A stretch of 61,087 bases of DNA from contig NZ_BOMG01000121.1 of NCBI RefSeq assembly GCF_016862075.1, positions 1 through 61,087 of the forward strand, written 5' to 3'. Origin of the DNA: Actinoplanes couchii. GTDB taxonomy: Bacteria > Actinomycetota > Actinomycetes > Mycobacteriales > Micromonosporaceae. Within the stretch, counting starts at the first letter, position 1. Every line of letters starts with the position of its first letter. Positions 9,319 to 17,859 of the stretch are shown here, in pieces. The notes beneath the pieces were generated by a model. The model did no database searches and had not been told where the DNA came from. It saw only the letters and a list, made by a program, of their open reading frames with translations. The position numbers and the translations under genes were made by a program.

Positions 9319-9435
9319 GCGGCTATTTGCCGCGACCGGAGTGATCCTGGTCAGACCGTAGCTTGCGTGATCTTCGTCCCGGGTGGCGTGGAAGCCGGCC
9401 TATCTGTGCAACCGTCATGACCCCGTATGTGGCCG

Positions 9436-10098
9436 TCACGTTCGCTGGGTGCGTTGTAGTGCCCGGACGAGCGTGGCGCGGGCGGGTGGCGGGGGTAGCG
9501 GCTGGGTATCACCGGCGGTGAAGGCCTGCAGCATGTACTCGACGTGACGCTGCCAGGCGTCCGGTGCGGTGCCGGCGGTCGCGGCGACGACGCCGGCGTT
9601 GGCCATCAGCAGGACGACGAGGTCGTCGGGGTGGAAGTCGGGACGTAGCCGGCCGCTGGAACGCGCTCTGGCGACGATGGCGATCCAGTCCCGAAAGCCC
9701 GCGTCGCGGCGCTGTTCGAGATCCTCGACGGCCGGGTTGGCCGCGGCGAAGGTGATGGTGAGCAGGTCGGCGAAGCCCCGATCGCCCGACTGCATGGCGC
9801 ACACCCGGCGGACGTACCCGCAGAAGCCCTGCCAGGGATCCGCCGCGGCCAAGGCCTCGGCGGCGGCGTCGGCATAGGCGGTCATCTTGTCGCCGAAGGC
9901 GGCCGCGATCAGCGCGTCGCGGTCCGGGAAACGGCGGTGCACGGTGGCTTCCCCGACCCCGGCCCGCCGGGCGATCTCGTCGAACGGCACCTGCAGTCCC
10001 TGCTCGGCGAACGCCCGTTGCGCTGCGGCGACGATCGCCGCGCGGTTGCGGGCGGCGTCGGTGCGCAGGGGACGTTCGCCGGGTGTTCGCGTGGTCAC
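9436..10098 (-). CDS. TetR-family repressor (paralogue 1)
   Basis: A 220-residue TetR protein with an N-terminal HTH (about residues 17-63, recognition region RRAGVGEATVHRRFPDRDALI) and a ligand domain containing PWQGFCGYVRRVCAMQSGDRGF and VVLLMANAGV. The start is taken as GTG at 10098. An upstream in-frame ATG at 10170 would place the operator inside the coding region and is rejected. It is divergent from the FrnE-like gene at 10188, and the 89-bp gap holds two copies of a 22-bp operator. The proteins at 48988 and 51720 are clear paralogues with nearly the same recognition helix and the same operator. It probably represses itself and the oxidoreductase pair at 10188-11518. The inducer is unknown, perhaps an electrophile or quinone. 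Confidence 0.9.
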   Translation of the reverse strand: MTTRTPGERPLRTDAARNRAAIVAAAQRAFAEQGLQVPFDEIARRAGVGEATVHRRFPDRDALIAAAFGDKMTAYADAAAEALAAADPWQGFCGYVRRVCAMQSGDRGFADLLTITFAAANPAVEDLEQRRDAGFRDWIAIVARARSSGRLRPDFHPDDLVVLLMANAGVVAATAGTAPDAWQRHVEYMLQAFTAGDTQPLPPPPARATLVRALQRTQRT

Positions 10099-10114
10099 AG
10101 GATCACCATCGCAC

Positions 10115-10136
10115 AAGTGGAGGAGCCCCGCCACTT
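10115..10136. promoter_or_regulatory. TetR operator copy, AAGTGGA-N8-GCCACTT
   Basis: A 22-bp dyad between the divergent TetR and FrnE-like genes. It matches the perfect AAGTGGA-N8-TCCACTT sites at 48947, 51638 and 51681 except for one base in the right arm. Confidence 0.7.
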
Positions 10137-10150
10137 CCGTGTTAGCGTGG

Positions 10151-10172
10151 AAGTGAAGGATCGGCTCCACTT
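10151..10172. promoter_or_regulatory. TetR operator copy, AAGTGAA-N8-TCCACTT
   Basis: Second 22-bp copy, 16 bp upstream of the FrnE-like start codon, with one mismatch in the left arm. Its position would block initiation of the 10188 gene. Confidence 0.7.
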
Positions 10173-10187
10173 ATTCGAGAGGTCGTC

Positions 10188-10820
10188 ATGAACCTGCAGG
10201 TATGGACGGATCTCGGCTGCCCGTGGTGCTACCTCGGCATCCACCGCCTGACCCGGGCCTTGGACCGGCAGGGACTCACCGACAGCACCCAGCTGCGACT
10301 GCGCTCCTTCGAACTCGATCCGGGCGCGTCGACCACGCCGACGACGATCATGGAGATCTTCACCCGCAAACACGGCGTGTCCCACAAGGAAGCGGCCCAG
10401 GCCGAAGCCGGCATCGCCCGGACCGCCGCCGAGGAAGGCCTGCCGTTCACCAGCGACCGGCCGCACGCCAACTCCGTCGACGTACACCGGGTGCTGCAGT
10501 TCGCCGAGCGGCAGGGTCACGGCGTCGCCTTCTTCGAGACCGTCCAGCGCGGCTACTTCGCCGGACGACTCGACCCCTACGACCACGACACGCTCGTCAC
10601 GGTCGCCGCGAGCATCGGGCTGGATGCCGATGGCGTCCGGGCGGTGCTGGACGGCGACGCGTACACCGCCGAGGTTCGCCGTGACGAGGACACCGGCCGT
10701 CGGCTGGGTGTCACCGGAGTCCCGTTCGTCCTGATCAACGACCGTTACGCCGTCACCGGAGCCCAATCCACCGACGCGTACGCCCAAGCCCTCACCCGCG
10801 TCTCGACAGCGAAACTCTGA
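10188..10820 (+). CDS. DsbA-family FrnE-like thiol oxidoreductase
   Basis: 210 residues with the thioredoxin-fold redox motif CPWC at residues 11-14 (WTDLGCPWCYLG), the helical insertion typical of FrnE/polyketide-associated DsbA proteins, and the cis-Pro region GVTGVPFVLIND. There is no signal peptide, so it is cytosolic. FrnE-like proteins act in thiol-disulphide exchange or as 2-hydroxychromene-2-carboxylate isomerase-like enzymes. It follows two TetR operators and is followed after 20 bp by the SDR-like gene at 10841, so the two are probably cotranscribed. A second FrnE-like protein is encoded at 59861. The exact substrate is unknown. Confidence 0.88.
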   Translation: MNLQVWTDLGCPWCYLGIHRLTRALDRQGLTDSTQLRLRSFELDPGASTTPTTIMEIFTRKHGVSHKEAAQAEAGIARTAAEEGLPFTSDRPHANSVDVHRVLQFAERQGHGVAFFETVQRGYFAGRLDPYDHDTLVTVAASIGLDADGVRAVLDGDAYTAEVRRDEDTGRRLGVTGVPFVLINDRYAVTGAQSTDAYAQALTRVSTAKL

Positions 10821-10840
10821 AACCCGAAAGGACCCCTCAC

Positions 10841-11518
10841 ATGCCCACCATCGCCATCGTCGGCGCAGGCCCCGGCCTCGGACTGTCCATCGCCAAGGTG
10901 TTCGGCGGCCGCGGATTCTCCGTCGCTCTCGTCGCCCGTGACCAGGGCCGCCTCGACGACCTCGCCGGACAACTGCGGGCCGCGGGCATCGATGCCGCCG
11001 GGTTCACCGCCGACATCATGGACCGTCCGTCCCTGGCCGCCGCGTTCACCCGGATCAAGGACCGGTTCGGTGCCGTCGACGTTCTGGAGTACTCGCCGGC
11101 CCCGCACAACCCGGTTCCCGGCATCACCATGGCCGGCCCGCTGGAGGCCACCGTCGAGAACCTTCAACCCCAGATCGACTACTACCTGTACGGCGGTCTC
11201 ACTGCCGCCCAGCAGGTCCTGCCCGACATGATCAAGAACGACGCGGGCACCCTGCTGTTCACCACCGGCGGCTCCTCTGCCGACCCTCTCACCGGACCGC
11301 CCGAGTTCGCCGCGACCGCGGTGGGTTCCGCTGCCCTGCGAGCCTGGGTCCTCAAACTGCATCAAACTCTTGCCGGTACGGGTGTCTACGCCGCACACGT
11401 GCCGCTGAACGTGTGGATCGGATCGGGCGGACCGGAAACCCAGGCCGACACCATCGCCCAGCACTACTGGGACGTCTACACCCGACGTGACGGCGCCGAG
11501 CACCATTACACCGCCTGA
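10841..11518 (+). CDS. SDR-like Rossmann protein lacking the catalytic Tyr-Lys
   Basis: 225 residues. The N-terminus has the dinucleotide motif GAGPGLG at 8-14, the LVARDQGRLDDL strand-helix that selects NADP(H), and a TADIMD segment. The active-site region reads TTGGSS...PEFAATAVGSAALRAW, where classical SDRs have Tyr-x3-Lys. Here neither the Tyr nor the Lys is present, although a Ser is kept. The protein may therefore bind NAD(P)H without classical dehydrogenase chemistry, or use other residues. It follows the FrnE-like gene by 20 bp behind an AAAGGAC RBS and is likely under the same TetR control. Confidence 0.82.
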   Translation: MPTIAIVGAGPGLGLSIAKVFGGRGFSVALVARDQGRLDDLAGQLRAAGIDAAGFTADIMDRPSLAAAFTRIKDRFGAVDVLEYSPAPHNPVPGITMAGPLEATVENLQPQIDYYLYGGLTAAQQVLPDMIKNDAGTLLFTTGGSSADPLTGPPEFAATAVGSAALRAWVLKLHQTLAGTGVYAAHVPLNVWIGSGGPETQADTIAQHYWDVYTRRDGAEHHYTA

Positions 11519-11522
11519 CCTG

Positions 11523-12283
11523 CTAAGACACCAGAGGGTCCGGCTGCTTCTTCGACTTCTGCGGCCGGACCCGATCCAGCGTGCACCGGGTTTCCGGCTC
11601 CCGTGCGGGATGCGTAGGTCGCTGGGCCTCACGGCAGGTGGCGGAGAAAGCCACCGACCCGATCCAGTCGGCGATGCGGGTGATGCTGCGGATCGCCGCG
11701 GGGTTGCCGGGTTCGTTGAGGTGGCCGTGGTGGGTGCCGTCCTCGCGGATCACGGTGGTGTCGACTCCGGCGGCGGCGAGTTCGGCGCCGTACTGCTGGC
11801 CGGAGGCCCGTAGCGGGTCGACATCGGCGGCAGTTCGGCATGCAGCACCGGGTAGACCAGCACCACACCGCGGGGAAGCGCACGGCCGGTATCACGTAAC
11901 CGGAGGGTGGCTCCGGCTGCCAGGTTGCCTCCGGCGCTGGCTCCGCCGACAACCCAGCCGGACACGTTGATACCGGAGCGGCCGGCCCAGGTGAACACCT
12001 CGCCGACCTCCTCGGACGCGACCGGATAGTGGAAGCGTTCGCCGTCCTGGTGCGGTGCCTGCTCACCGGTCGCCCAGTCCATGATCGGGGCGAGCCGGTA
12101 GCCGACGGTCACGACCGTGATGCCGTGTTCGCTGAGCCGGCGGGCGACCCAGTCGCTTTCCGGCATGTCGAGGTCGCCGCCGAAGAAGGCGCCGCCGTGT
12201 GCCCAGATCAGGCCCGCACCGGAGGGCCGGTCGGGGGTGTGGACGCGGATCGGGATGTCGCCGTACGGACCGTCGACGATCAT
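11523..12283 (-). pseudogene. Frameshifted alpha/beta hydrolase (acetyl-esterase type)
   Basis: The first 155 residues from ATG 12283 contain the oxyanion motif HGGAFFGGD, VGYRLAP and the nucleophile elbow GGASAGGNLA of hormone-sensitive-lipase-type esterases. Near 11825-11835, after HAELPP, the sequence leaves frame. The -1 frame continues with DPLRASGQQYGAELAAAGV and then IREDGTHHGHLNE, which contains the catalytic-His region, and runs to the stop at 11523. One missing base explains this. The start codon overlaps the LacI stop (ATGA), so the gene is translationally coupled to the repressor. It may be truly inactivated or reflect a sequencing error. Its partner genes suggest deacylation of plant glycosides. 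Confidence 0.75.
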
Positions 12284-13311
12284 GGGAGGGCCGCGGTGGT
12301 GCGGCGGGTGACCAGCGTGGGGGACAGGGTGATCTGGGCGGTCCGCCGGTCGCGCTGGCCGATCCGGTCGACGAGCAGGCGGGCGGCGTCGGCGCCCATC
12401 TGGCGGCCGTCCTGATCGACGCTGGTCAGCGAGATCGGGCCGAAGGCGGCCAGCGCGCTGTTGTCGTACCCGGCCAGGGAGATGTCGCCGGGGATGGTCA
12501 GGCCGGCCTCGGCGATCGCCTCCATCGCGCCGAGGGCGACCACGTCGGCGCCGGCGAAGATCGCGGTCGGCGGGTTCGGGCGGGCCAGGAGCTGCTGGGC
12601 GCCGAGGTAACCACCGGCCTGGGTGTACGAGGTGGACGCCACGTCGATCTCGGCTTCCAGGCCGTGGGCGGTCATCGCCTGCCGGTAGCCGTTGGCGCGC
12701 TGGGTGTTGGGCATCTCGGCGAGGCGTACCCGGTCGGTCTCGTGGTGTTCTATGTGCGCGATCCGGCGGTGACCGAGGCCGACCAGGTGGTCGACGACCA
12801 GGGCGGCGCCGGCGATGTCGTCGTCGGTGACGGTGTCGTAGGCGGTGGAGGAGCCGTGCCGGCCGACGACGACGGTGGGGGTGTGGCGGGCGACCTCGGT
12901 GAGGCGGGCCTTGGCCGACACCGGCGCGATCAGGATCAGGCCGTCCATGCTGCGGTCGACCATCGCGTCGATGACCCGGGCCTCGGCTTTCTCACCGTTG
13001 CAGCCGGGGGCGAGCAGCACCTGGTAAACGCTGTCGCCGAGCTGGGCGGTGATGCCGTCGAGGATGTCGGCGAAGAACAGGTTACGCAGCTCGGGGAGCA
13101 TCACGCCGATGGTGTACGTCTGGCCGCGCAGGCCCCGGGCGGCGGCGTTGGGCCGGTAGCCGAGGTCGTCGATGGCCTGCTGGACCTTCAGGCGCATGGC
13201 GGGGCTGGCGCCGTACGCGTTGCGCAGCACCTTGGACACGGCGGTGGTGGACACCTGGGCGTGGCGTGCGACGTCGACGATCGTGACGCGCCGGGGCGCG
13301 GGTCTGTCCAC
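12280..13311 (-). CDS. LacI-family repressor of the rhamnoside locus
   Basis: 343 residues with a LacI HTH at about residues 8-55 (TIVDVARHAQVSTTAVSKVLRNAYG plus hinge YRPNAAARGLRG), followed by a periplasmic-binding-protein-like sugar domain with ANGYRQAM and ISLAGYDNSALA motifs. It is divergent from the CUT1 permease operon at 13553. Two AACGTT-centred dyads lie between them and are the likely operators. It overlaps the esterase start by 4 bp, forming a short operon. By family knowledge it should be released from DNA by an imported sugar, presumably rhamnose or a rhamnoside breakdown product. Confidence 0.9.
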   Translation of the reverse strand: MDRPAPRRVTIVDVARHAQVSTTAVSKVLRNAYGASPAMRLKVQQAIDDLGYRPNAAARGLRGQTYTIGVMLPELRNLFFADILDGITAQLGDSVYQVLLAPGCNGEKAEARVIDAMVDRSMDGLILIAPVSAKARLTEVARHTPTVVVGRHGSSTAYDTVTDDDIAGAALVVDHLVGLGHRRIAHIEHHETDRVRLAEMPNTQRANGYRQAMTAHGLEAEIDVASTSYTQAGGYLGAQQLLARPNPPTAIFAGADVVALGAMEAIAEAGLTIPGDISLAGYDNSALAAFGPISLTSVDQDGRQMGADAARLLVDRIGQRDRRTAQITLSPTLVTRRTTAALP

Positions 13312-13365
13312 CGGTTCTCCTCTATGGGTTGATCGTTGTCCGAGCAGAGCCTACCGACCCATCGT

Positions 13366-13383
13366 TTGGGGCAACGTTATCCA
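13366..13383. promoter_or_regulatory. Likely LacI operator 1 (AACGTT centre)
   Basis: TTGGGGCAACGTTATCCA, a LacI-type dyad with a CG centre, 55 bp upstream of the repressor start in the divergent gap. Confidence 0.5.
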
Positions 13384-13467
13384 TGATGGGGATGCCGCGG
13401 AAGCGCCGTTAAACCCAGAGAACCTCTTGACGCTGTTCGGCACGCGCTCGTAAGGTCGGCGAAACAT

Positions 13468-13484
13468 TTGGAAAACGTTACCCA
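13468..13484. promoter_or_regulatory. Likely LacI operator 2 (AACGTT centre)
   Basis: TTGGAAAACGTTACCCA, sharing the TTGG...AACGTTA.CCA pattern with the site at 13366. It lies 69 bp upstream of the permease operon start, where repressor binding would cover the promoter. Confidence 0.55.
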
Positions 13485-13552
13485 CATCACCCCGACGCCG
13501 TCGCTGCGGCCGGGCAACCGGTCATGAAACGATTCAGCAAGGTGGGTTCTCT

Positions 13553-14422
13553 GTGACAAGAACTCGTACCGCCCCGTGGTGGTTCGCTCTTCCGGCTTTG
13601 ACCTTGTTCGCCTTCGTGGTGCTGATCCCCAGCGCCCGGGGTGTGTACTACGCCTTCACCGACTGGGACGGCCTCGACCCGGCCTTCACCCTGATCGGCC
13701 TGGACAACTTCACCGCCATCACCGACGACCCGGACGCCCTGCAAGCCGTCTGGCACACCCTGCTCATCGCGGTCGCCATCACCGTCATCCAGAACGGCAT
13801 CGGCCTGCTGCTCGCCCTCGGCGTCAACTCGGCGATCAAGAGCCGCAACTTCCTGCGCGTGCTGCTGTTCGCCCCGGCCGTGGTCACCCCGATCGTCACC
13901 GCCTACCTGTGGCGCAATCTGCTCGGCCCGGACGGCGCGGTCAACAGCCTCCTCGCCCTGTTCTGCATCGCGGGAAAGAACTGGCTCGGCGACCCCGACC
14001 TGGCCCTCTGGATGATCGTGCTGGTGGTGGTCTGGCAGTTCGCCGGCTACTCGATGGTCATCTTCGTGGCCGGCCTGCAGTCGGTGCCGAAGGAGATCTA
14101 CGAAGCCGCCGCGATCGACGGCAGCGGCCCGGTCCGCCGCTTCTGGTCCATCGTCCGCCCGCTGCTCGCCCCGGCGATCACCATCAACCTGATGCTGTCG
14201 ATCATCGGCGGGATCAAACTCTTCGACCAGGTGTACGCCCTGACCGGCGGCGGCCCCGGCCACGCCACCGACACCATCAGCACCCTGATCTACAAGGACG
14301 CCTTCACCCTCGGCGAGTTCGGCTACAGCATCGCCCTGGCCGTAGTCCTCACGATCATCGTCGCCATCGCCTCGGCCGGCCAGTACACCGTCCTGTCCCG
14401 CAACGAGAGGGCGGCATCGTGA
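13553..14422 (+). CDS. CUT1 sugar ABC permease (MalF/UgpA type)
   Basis: 289 residues, GTG start with AAGGTGG upstream. It is a six-helix-type inner membrane protein with the TDWDGLDPAF N-terminal loop typical of MalF-like permeases and the cytoplasmic EAA loop beginning at Glu184 (EAAAIDGSGPVRRFW), where the ATPase docks. It is the first gene of the rhamnoside operon and its stop overlaps the next permease start (GTGA). No ATPase gene is present in the operon. In actinobacteria such CUT1 systems usually share a multitask MsiK-type ATPase encoded elsewhere. Confidence 0.93.
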   Translation: MTRTRTAPWWFALPALTLFAFVVLIPSARGVYYAFTDWDGLDPAFTLIGLDNFTAITDDPDALQAVWHTLLIAVAITVIQNGIGLLLALGVNSAIKSRNFLRVLLFAPAVVTPIVTAYLWRNLLGPDGAVNSLLALFCIAGKNWLGDPDLALWMIVLVVVWQFAGYSMVIFVAGLQSVPKEIYEAAAIDGSGPVRRFWSIVRPLLAPAITINLMLSIIGGIKLFDQVYALTGGGPGHATDTISTLIYKDAFTLGEFGYSIALAVVLTIIVAIASAGQYTVLSRNERAAS

Positions 14423-15240
14423 ACCGCTACACCAAGGGCACCCTCGCCCTGGAGATCGTGATGATCGCGGTCGCCGTGGTCTTCGCCTTCCCCGTCTACG
14501 TCCTGATCAACCTGGCCATCCGGGCCCCGTCGGACACCTCGTCACCGATCGCGCCGACCAGTTCTCCGACCCTGGCCAACTTCGCGCAGGCCTGGCAGGA
14601 GGGCGGACTCGGCGGCGCCCTGATCAACAGCCTGGCCGTCACCGCGATCAGCGTCCTGATCGTGCTCACCGTGTCGTCGCTGGCCGCCTACCCCTTGGCC
14701 CGCTCCACCGCGCACTGGTCCCGCGGCACCTTCCTCCTGATCATGCTCGGCCTGATCCTGCCCTTCCAACTGGCCGCGCTGCCGCTCTACCAGACCGTCC
14801 GCGACCTGGGACTTCTCGGCTCGATCTGGTCGCTGGTGCTGTTCTACGCCGGACTTCAAGTTCCTTTCACCACTTTCCTGTACGTCGGTTTCCTCCGCGC
14901 CCTGCCCCGCGACTTCGAGGAGGCGGCCACCATCGACGGCTGTGGACCACTGACCGCGTTCCGCTACGTGGTCCTGCCGATGCTGAAACCGATCACGGTC
15001 ACCGCCCTGGTGCTGAACACGGTCAGCGTGTGGAACGACTTCTTCACCCCACTGCTCTACCTGTCCGGCAGTGATCAGCAGACGATGCCCGTCGCGGTCG
15101 CCGGTTTTGTCGGCCAGTTCGTCTCCGACTGGAACCTGATCTTCGCCGCCCTGCTGATCAGCGTCATCCCGGTCCTCGCCGTCTACCTCCTGCTGCAGCG
15201 CAGCATCATCAACGGATTCGCCGGAGGGCTGAAGGGATGA
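14419..15240 (+). CDS. CUT1 sugar ABC permease (MalG type)
   Basis: 273 residues starting at GTG 14419, overlapping the previous stop by 4 bp. It is a hydrophobic MalG-like protein with the EAA loop at residues about 167-182 (FEEAATIDGCGPLTAF) and the C-terminal QRSIINGFAGGLKG typical of the family. It pairs with the 13553 permease as the membrane channel. The binding protein follows at 17860. The stop overlaps the rhamnosidase start (ATGA), so import and hydrolysis are coupled. Confidence 0.93.
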   Translation: MNRYTKGTLALEIVMIAVAVVFAFPVYVLINLAIRAPSDTSSPIAPTSSPTLANFAQAWQEGGLGGALINSLAVTAISVLIVLTVSSLAAYPLARSTAHWSRGTFLLIMLGLILPFQLAALPLYQTVRDLGLLGSIWSLVLFYAGLQVPFTTFLYVGFLRALPRDFEEAATIDGCGPLTAFRYVVLPMLKPITVTALVLNTVSVWNDFFTPLLYLSGSDQQTMPVAVAGFVGQFVSDWNLIFAALLISVIPVLAVYLLLQRSIINGFAGGLKG

Positions 15241-17834
15241 TCCCTTACGGACTGACCACCGAACAGCGCACCGAACCCCTCGGCCTCGACGAACCCCGGC
15301 CCCGGCTGTCGTGGAAACTGCGCAGCGAACGCACCGGAGCGGCCCAGACCGCCTACCGCATCACCGCCACCAGCAGCGGTTCGACCGTCTGGGACACCGG
15401 CCGCCGCGAATCCGCCGACACGATCCTCATCGACTGGGACGGCCCGCCGTTGCAGCCGTCGACCCGCTACGAATGGCGCGTCGAGGTCTGGGACGAGTAC
15501 GACGACCTGGCCGGAACCGCTGCGACCTGGTTCGAGACCGGCCTGCTGCACCCGGAGAACTGGACGGCGACCTGGATCGGCCGCGACCCGGTCGCTCTGC
15601 CGCCGGTCGACCCGCCCACCAACGACGACCTGGACAATCCCGGCCCGGCCGAGGCGGCGTTGCACCTGCGGCACACGTTCCCGGTGGTCGAACGGCCGGT
15701 CCGCGCTCGGCTGTACGCCACCGCCCGCGGCGTGTACCAGCCGTACCTGAACGATGACCGTGTTGGTGACCGGGAACTCGCACCGGGCTGGACCGAATAC
15801 CACCATCGTCTCCAGTACCAGACCTACGACGTCACCGACCAGGTCCGGGCCGGGGACAACACCCTGGCTGTGACCGTCGCCGACGGCTGGTGGAGTGGCT
15901 ACGTCGGCTTCGACCCGCGCCGGCCCGCCCGCCACTACGGCGACGCCCCCGCACTGCTCGCCCAACTGGTGCTCGACTTCGCCGACGGCTCCCGGCAGGT
16001 CATCGCCACCGGCCGGGACTGGACCGAGCACGACGGGCCGGTCCGGTCGGCGGACCTGATGATGGGCCAGTTCACCGACGGCCGCCGCGCCCTGTCCGCC
16101 CCGCGCCCGGTGGCCGTGCTGGACACCGGGACCGGGCCGCTGGTCGCCGAACCCGACGAACCGATCCGGGTCACCGCCGAACTGCCCGCCGTCGTCACCG
16201 GCACCATCGCCGACTTCGGGCAGAACCTCGTCGGCCGGATCCGCCTCACCATCCGCAACGCCGAGCCCGGGCAGCGGATCGTGCTGCGCCATGCCGAAGT
16301 CCTCGCCGCCGACGGCACCCTCTACGTCGACAACCTGCGCCGCGCCGCCGCCACCGACACCTACGTGTGCGCCGGCATCCCGGTCGAGGTCTTCGAACCT
16401 GACTTCACGTTCCACGGCTTCCGGTACGCCGAGATCACCGGCTACCCGGGCGAACTCGACCCGGCCGACGTCACCGCCCGGGTGCTGCACAGCGACACCC
16501 CGTGGACCGGCCGGTTCGACTGCGACGACGCGATCGTCAACCAGCTGCACGCCAACATCCGGTGGGGGCAGCGCGGCAACTTCGTCGCCGTACCCACCGA
16601 CTGCCCGCAACGCGACGAACGCCTCGGCTGGCTCGCCGACGCCCAGGTGTTCGCCCCGACCGCCACCCGCAACGCCGACGTGTCCGCGTTCTTCGCCCGC
16701 TGGATGCGCGACGTGGTCGCCGGCCAGAACGACGACGGCGCGTTCCGGGACGTCGCCCCGATCATCTCCTTCGACCGCGAGGGCGCTCCGGCCTGGGGCG
16801 ACGCCGGGGTGATCATCCCGTGGCTGCTGTGGCGCACCTACGGCGACCGGCGCGTCCTGGAGGGCGGCTTCGACGCGATGACCCGCTGGGTGGACCACAT
16901 CCACCGGCACAACCCGAACCTGCTGTGGGAACACCGGGACGGCAACTCCTACGGCGACTGGCTCCAGGTCGACGCGGACACCCCGCGCGACGTGCTGGCC
17001 ACCGCCTACTTCGCGCACAGCACCCGGATCGTCGCCGACGCCGCCGACGTGCTCGGCCGGCCGTCGCAGGAATACCGGCAGCTGCACGATCAGATCCGGG
17101 ACGCCTTCAACGACGCCTATGTCACCGACGACGGCCAGGTCAAAGGCGGGACGCAAACCGCGTACCTGCTGGCCATCGCCTTTGATCTTCTCCCGGCGGA
17201 CCTGGTGGACCTCGCCGTCGGGCATCTCGCCACCGACGTCGAGCGCCGCGGCAACCGGCTGACCACCGGATTCGTCGGCGTCTCCCTGCTCTGCCCGGTG
17301 CTCACCGAGCACGGCCGGGCGGACCTCGCCTACGCACTGCTGCACCAGGACGAATACCCGTCGTGGGGCTACTCGATCCGGCACGGCGCCACCACGATCT
17401 GGGAACGCTGGGACGGCTGGACCGAAGAACACGGCTTCCAGTCCGCCGCGATGAACTCCTTCAACCACTACTCCCTGGGCAGTGTCGGCGACTGGCTCTA
17501 CGGCCGGGTCGCCGGCATCGACCAGACCCCGGCCTCGGTCGCTTACTCCGAGCTGCTGCTGCGCCCCACCCCGGGCGGGCGGCTGACCAGGGCACACGCC
17601 GAGCAGGAGACCGCTCGCGGCCTGGTGGCCTGCGGTTGGTCGATCGACGACGACCGGCTCACCGTGACCGCCACGGTGCCGCCGGGCAGCACCGCCATCC
17701 TTCAGATCCCCACCAGCGACCCCGGCGGTGTGCACGCTGCCGGAACGCCCGGGGTTCTGCGGGCCGAACCGTCCGCCGCCGGGCTCACCCTGCGGCTGAC
17801 CTCCGGCCGATACACCTTCACCGCCCCTGTCTGA
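15237..17834 (+). CDS. Cytosolic GH78 alpha-L-rhamnosidase
   Basis: 865 residues. Order: N-terminal Ig-like/beta-sandwich domains (PRLSWKL start, GLLHPENWTATWIG), the F-F-DFGQNLVGRIRL lectin-like region, then the (alpha/alpha)6 catalytic barrel with the GH78 hallmark DCPQRDERLGW at residues 455-465 (general acid region), WERWDGW around residue 722, and a C-terminal beta domain. There is no signal peptide, so it acts on imported oligosaccharides or glycosides, releasing L-rhamnose by inversion. It is translationally coupled to the permease upstream. The family commonly acts on flavonoid rutinosides, saponins and pectic rhamnogalacturonan fragments. The true substrate is not determined. Confidence 0.93.
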   Translation: MIPYGLTTEQRTEPLGLDEPRPRLSWKLRSERTGAAQTAYRITATSSGSTVWDTGRRESADTILIDWDGPPLQPSTRYEWRVEVWDEYDDLAGTAATWFETGLLHPENWTATWIGRDPVALPPVDPPTNDDLDNPGPAEAALHLRHTFPVVERPVRARLYATARGVYQPYLNDDRVGDRELAPGWTEYHHRLQYQTYDVTDQVRAGDNTLAVTVADGWWSGYVGFDPRRPARHYGDAPALLAQLVLDFADGSRQVIATGRDWTEHDGPVRSADLMMGQFTDGRRALSAPRPVAVLDTGTGPLVAEPDEPIRVTAELPAVVTGTIADFGQNLVGRIRLTIRNAEPGQRIVLRHAEVLAADGTLYVDNLRRAAATDTYVCAGIPVEVFEPDFTFHGFRYAEITGYPGELDPADVTARVLHSDTPWTGRFDCDDAIVNQLHANIRWGQRGNFVAVPTDCPQRDERLGWLADAQVFAPTATRNADVSAFFARWMRDVVAGQNDDGAFRDVAPIISFDREGAPAWGDAGVIIPWLLWRTYGDRRVLEGGFDAMTRWVDHIHRHNPNLLWEHRDGNSYGDWLQVDADTPRDVLATAYFAHSTRIVADAADVLGRPSQEYRQLHDQIRDAFNDAYVTDDGQVKGGTQTAYLLAIAFDLLPADLVDLAVGHLATDVERRGNRLTTGFVGVSLLCPVLTEHGRADLAYALLHQDEYPSWGYSIRHGATTIWERWDGWTEEHGFQSAAMNSFNHYSLGSVGDWLYGRVAGIDQTPASVAYSELLLRPTPGGRLTRAHAEQETARGLVACGWSIDDDRLTVTATVPPGSTAILQIPTSDPGGVHAAGTPGVLRAEPSAAGLTLRLTSGRYTFTAPV

Positions 17835-17859
17835 CTCGTCTCCAACGCAGGAGAAGATC

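Noticed and set aside
12199..13332. A 377-codon plus-strand frame opposite the LacI gene
   Set aside because: Gly/Val/Asp-rich shadow with no motif, whereas the minus strand encodes a complete LacI repressor.
13576..14418. An open frame that would fuse a long N-terminus to the second permease
   Set aside because: The extra part is an Arg/Pro-rich out-of-frame reading of the first permease. The GTG at 14419 gives a normal MalG length.
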